DNA of 64,000 nt from Rufibacter roseus (GTDB lineage: Bacteria > Bacteroidota > Bacteroidia > Cytophagales > Hymenobacteraceae), in contig NZ_LRML01000016.1 in the NCBI RefSeq assembly GCF_001647285.1, forward strand, positions 1 through 64,000. Direction: 5' to 3'. Positions within the stretch are counted from its first letter, which is position 1. Each line of letters begins with the position of its first letter. Shown here one piece after another: positions 61,553 to 64,000 of the stretch. The notes below the pieces were generated by a model. That model saw only the letters and a program-made list of their open reading frames with translations. It was not told where the DNA came from and did no database searches. The translations under genes were made by a program, and so were the position numbers.

Positions 61553-62602
61553 ATGACGGACGCTCAATTGACTGCCTCTCTCCGCACAGATTGGACCATG
61601 GATGAAATCCGGGCCATCTACTATAAACCGGTTCTGGAACTTATTGTAGAAGCCGCACAGGTACACAAACAGCACCAGGCAACCGGCGAAGTGCAGGTAT
61701 GCACTTTGCTTTCAGTAAAAACCGGCGGCTGTCCTGAAGATTGCGCCTATTGCCCGCAAGCAGCCCGTTATCATACTGATGTTCCCGTACATAAATTGCT
61801 AAGCAACGAAGTAGTGTTAGAGGCAGCCCGTCAGGCAAAAGAAGGGGGCTCTACCCGCTTCTGCATGGGCGCCGCCTGGCGCGAAGTACGTGACAACCGC
61901 GATTTTGACCGCGTGCTGGAAATGGTGGAAGGCGTGAATGAAATGGGTCTGGAAGTTTGCTGCACCTTGGGTATGGTAAACGAATATCAGGCCGAGCGTC
62001 TGAAGCAAGCGGGCCTTTATGCCTACAACCACAACCTTGACACCTCAGAGGAAAACTATAGCAATATTATCACCACCCGTACCTACGGCGACCGGCTTGA
62101 CACCATTGAGAACGTGCGCAAAGCGGGTATTTCTGTGTGTAGTGGCGGTATTATTGGCTTAGGCGAAACCGACGATGACAGAATTGCCATGCTGCACGTG
62201 TTAAGCAACCTGAAGCAGCACCCTGAATCAGTGCCGGTGAACGCGCTGGTGCCGGTAGAGGGAACACCGTTGGCTGAGCAGCCACGTGTAAACGTTTGGG
62301 AAATGGTGCGCATGATTGCCACCGCCCGTATTCTAATGCCTAAAACCATGGTGCGCCTTTCAGCGGGTAGACAAGAAATGTCGGTGGCGGAGCAGGCACT
62401 TTGCTTTTTAGCTGGCGCCAACTCTATCTTCTCAGGAGACAAACTTTTGACCACGCCAAATCCGGGTTTCGCCGATGACAAGGCTATGTTTGAAATACTG
62501 GGCCTAACGCCACGTAAATCCTTCAAAACCGAAACCGCCTGCGGAGGTACCATGCCTGCCCCCGCTGAGGCTGTGCAGGCTGTTGAACTTACCGCAGAAT
62601 AA
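61553..62602 (+). CDS. bioB: Biotin synthase
   Basis: The 349-residue radical SAM enzyme inserts sulfur into dethiobiotin. The 4Fe-4S/SAM motif C-x3-C-x2-C is C60, C64, C67 in [17 protein letters not shown]. The 2Fe-2S ligands lie in [15 protein letters not shown] and [13 protein letters not shown] (Arg). FNHNLDTS appears here as [12 protein letters not shown], the SAM/dethiobiotin contact. It starts the bioB-bioF-bioD operon; bioF follows after 9 bases. No BirA operator or riboswitch is visible. Confidence 0.97.
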   Translation: MTDAQLTASLRTDWTMDEIRAIYYKPVLELIVEAAQVHKQHQATGEVQVCTLLSVKTGGCPEDCAYCPQAARYHTDVPVHKLLSNEVVLEAARQAKEGGSTRFCMGAAWREVRDNRDFDRVLEMVEGVNEMGLEVCCTLGMVNEYQAERLKQAGLYAYNHNLDTSEENYSNIITTRTYGDRLDTIENVRKAGISVCSGGIIGLGETDDDRIAMLHVLSNLKQHPESVPVNALVPVEGTPLAEQPRVNVWEMVRMIATARILMPKTMVRLSAGRQEMSVAEQALCFLAGANSIFSGDKLLTTPNPGFADDKAMFEILGLTPRKSFKTETACGGTMPAPAEAVQAVELTAE

Positions 62603-62611
62603 GCATTTGGC

Positions 62612-63772
62612 ATGAAGGTACCCAATAAACTGCTTAGGCAATTGGAGACCCGTGCCCAAAAAGGCATCCAGCGGCAACTAACCACCGTTGCCGCTGGCCT
62701 AATAGATTTCAGCTCGAACGATTACCTCGGCTTAGCGCAATCTAGTAGATTAGCTACTGCCGTAGCCCATGAACTGGCAGACAATCCGGCACATGGCGCA
62801 ACCGGCTCTAGGCTTTTAAGCGGAAACTCAGCGTTTGCTCAGGAACTGGAAGATACCATTGCAAACGTTCATGATGCCGAAGCGGCTCTCCTTTTCAACT
62901 CTGGTTATGCCGCCAATACTGGCTTCTTCTCGTCTGTTCCGCAACGCGGCGACACCATCTTCTACGACGAGTACAGCCATGCTTCTATCAAAGATGGCAT
63001 CAGGCTGAGTTTCGCGCAGAGCTATCCGTTCCGGCACAACGATGTGCAAGACCTCCGGCAAAAGCTAAGCAGAGCCCAAGGCGATGTGTACGTGGTGGTG
63101 GAGTCCCTCTATTCCATGGACGGTGACTTTGCTCCTCTGCCAGAATTAGCCGCGCTCAGCCAAGAGCAAGGGCTGTATCTGGTAGTAGATGAGGCCCACA
63201 CCAATGGCTTGTTCGGCTTGAACGGATCAGGTTTGGTAACGGAGCTTGGGCTGCAACAACAGATTTTTGCCCGTACCATGACCTTCGGAAAAGCATTGGG
63301 CTGTCACGGCGCCGCCATAGTTAGCTCTAAAATATTGCAGCAATTTTTGCTCAATTTCAGCCGGCCTTTTATTTATACCACCGCCCTTCCCTTGGCCTCC
63401 CTGTCAGCTATCAAACAAGCATATAGGCTGCTACCGGAATTAGAGATGGAACGGGAGAAGGTGCAGCAGTTATCAATATTATACAGAGAGTTACAAAAAG
63501 ACAGTAATGTTTTAGCTCCGTTTTCAGAAAAACAAGCCAAAAACAGCCCTATACAGGCATGGCATTTGCCAGAACCGCAGGCGCTCCGCCATTTGGCCGC
63601 TGTTCTTCAGGCCAACGGTTTAGATGTAAGGCCCGTGTTCAGCCCTACCGTTCCGGCGGGCAAAGAACGCCTCCGCATTGTGCTGCATGCTTTTAATACC
63701 CAGGAACAAGTACAACAACTATGGAATCTGCTTATCCAATTTCACCCAAAAGATATTTCGTTACAGGTATAG
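62612..63772 (+). CDS. bioF: 8-amino-7-oxononanoate synthase
   Basis: The 386-residue PLP enzyme condenses pimeloyl-thioester with alanine. The first region binds the substrate (LIDFSSNDYLGLAQSSRLAT), HGATGSRLLSGNSAF follows, then VVDEAHTNGLFG and the PLP Lys in RTMTFGKALGCHGAA. The C-terminal domain contains a copy of the dispersed palindrome at 63508-63546, translated as NVLAPFSEKQAKNSP, so the repeat has entered the reading frame without breaking it. The gene overlaps bioD by 52 bases. Confidence 0.95.
   Translation: MKVPNKLLRQLETRAQKGIQRQLTTVAAGLIDFSSNDYLGLAQSSRLATAVAHELADNPAHGATGSRLLSGNSAFAQELEDTIANVHDAEAALLFNSGYAANTGFFSSVPQRGDTIFYDEYSHASIKDGIRLSFAQSYPFRHNDVQDLRQKLSRAQGDVYVVVESLYSMDGDFAPLPELAALSQEQGLYLVVDEAHTNGLFGLNGSGLVTELGLQQQIFARTMTFGKALGCHGAAIVSSKILQQFLLNFSRPFIYTTALPLASLSAIKQAYRLLPELEMEREKVQQLSILYRELQKDSNVLAPFSEKQAKNSPIQAWHLPEPQALRHLAAVLQANGLDVRPVFSPTVPAGKERLRIVLHAFNTQEQVQQLWNLLIQFHPKDISLQV
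63508..63546. repeat. Dispersed palindrome inside the bioF reading frame
   Basis: TGTTTTAGCTCCGTTTTC followed by AGAAAAACAAGCCAAAAACAG aligns with the consensus CTGTTTTAGGGCTGTTTT and its complement. It is 39 bases long, in frame, and the only intragenic copy noticed. Confidence 0.65.
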
Positions 63773-64000
63773 GCACTGATGTAGGTAAAACCGTGGCGGC
63801 CTCTGTCTTAACGGAGGCCCTGCAGGCAGATTACTGGAAACCTGTGCAGGCGGGTAGTCTGGATTTCACTGACACGAATGCTGTGCAGAGCTTGGTTTCA
63901 AATACCAAAAGCGTGTTCCACCCAGAGGCGTACCGGTTAGAGATGCCCGCTTCACCGCATACGGCAGCGGCGGCAGAAGGAATTCGTCTGTCCTTAGACG
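63721..64000 (+). CDS. bioD: Dethiobiotin synthetase (3' part outside window)
   Basis: The frame MESAYPISPKRYFVTGIGTD continues VGKTVAASVLTEALQADYWK, with the P-loop G-x-G-T-D-V-G-K-T (Lys22) and the early KPVQAGSLD substrate segment of BioD. It forms dethiobiotin from DAPA, CO2 and ATP. It begins inside the end of bioF (52-base overlap), so the two are translationally coupled, and runs off the right edge. Confidence 0.93.
   Translation, partial: MESAYPISPKRYFVTGIGTDVGKTVAASVLTEALQADYWKPVQAGSLDFTDTNAVQSLVSNTKSVFHPEAYRLEMPASPHTAAAAEGIRLSLD

Overview
The window comes from a member of the Bacteroidota, most likely order Cytophagales and family Hymenobacteraceae (Rufibacter/Nibribacter/Pontibacter-like). 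This rests on type IX secretion C-terminal sorting domains (amylase at 28.7 kb, cassette protein at 1.4 kb), TAnnTTTG-type -7 promoter elements, the DUF305/DUF892/ThuA/Bat-like gene content, and tRNA genes without an encoded CCA. The family is recognised from gene content. The genus is a guess.

Bases 1 to about 7.95 kb are an A+T-rich run of same-strand small genes, each followed by a 55-75 base imperfect palindrome with a shared core CGGCCGACGGCCT. The palindromes behave like integron attC sites. The first bases of each of cassettes 1-6 are complementary to the R''-like box at that same cassette's own end, as expected if each unit were once a circle with a single recombination site. No integron integrase is visible and the array runs off the left edge. 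This is the most unusual system in the window.

From about 8.8 to 20.1 kb lies a decaying, duplicated signalling island. It holds a VOC protein, a GAF protein plus a GAF pseudogene, tandem paralogues of an unrecognised family, a lone receiver-domain protein, two paralogous soluble PAS histidine kinases, a frameshifted DUF305 protein, an unrecognised gene with a degraded second copy, and a wrecked tyrosine recombinase (18.6-20.1 kb) next to a tRNA-half-like sequence. From 20.3 kb onward the DNA looks like core genome and carries a dispersed palindromic repeat (CTGTTTTAGGGCTGTTTT and its complement), usually at gene ends and once inside bioF. That repeat is missing from 7.8 to 20.3 kb and has only one weak copy before it, which agrees with a foreign origin for the left third.

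The core part contains: a three-gene operon of an ABM-domain protein, a cobalamin-binding sensor and a PAS-like protein (20.4-22.2 kb); a retropepsin-like protein overlapping a secreted protein with four CBM48 domains (23.3-25.8 kb); transglutaminase-like, ThuA-like and DUF892 proteins; and an alpha-glucan cluster (28.7-39.8 kb) with a T9SS-secreted GH13 amylase, a eukaryote-type GH13_8 branching enzyme, a GT4 transferase, a GH31 alpha-glucosidase and a GT3 glycogen synthase. Then come a thioesterase, a large multi-PAS kinase, M28 and M1 peptidases, a membrane histidine kinase, cysM, an M50-like protein, MarC, and a USP/BCCT transporter/porin group. Three tRNA genes (Ser-GCT, Pro-TGG, Arg-TCT) follow on the minus strand, then a BatB-like/TPR pair, a thiolase, a YwqK-like repeat protein and the biotin operon bioB-bioF-bioD, with bioD cut by the right edge.
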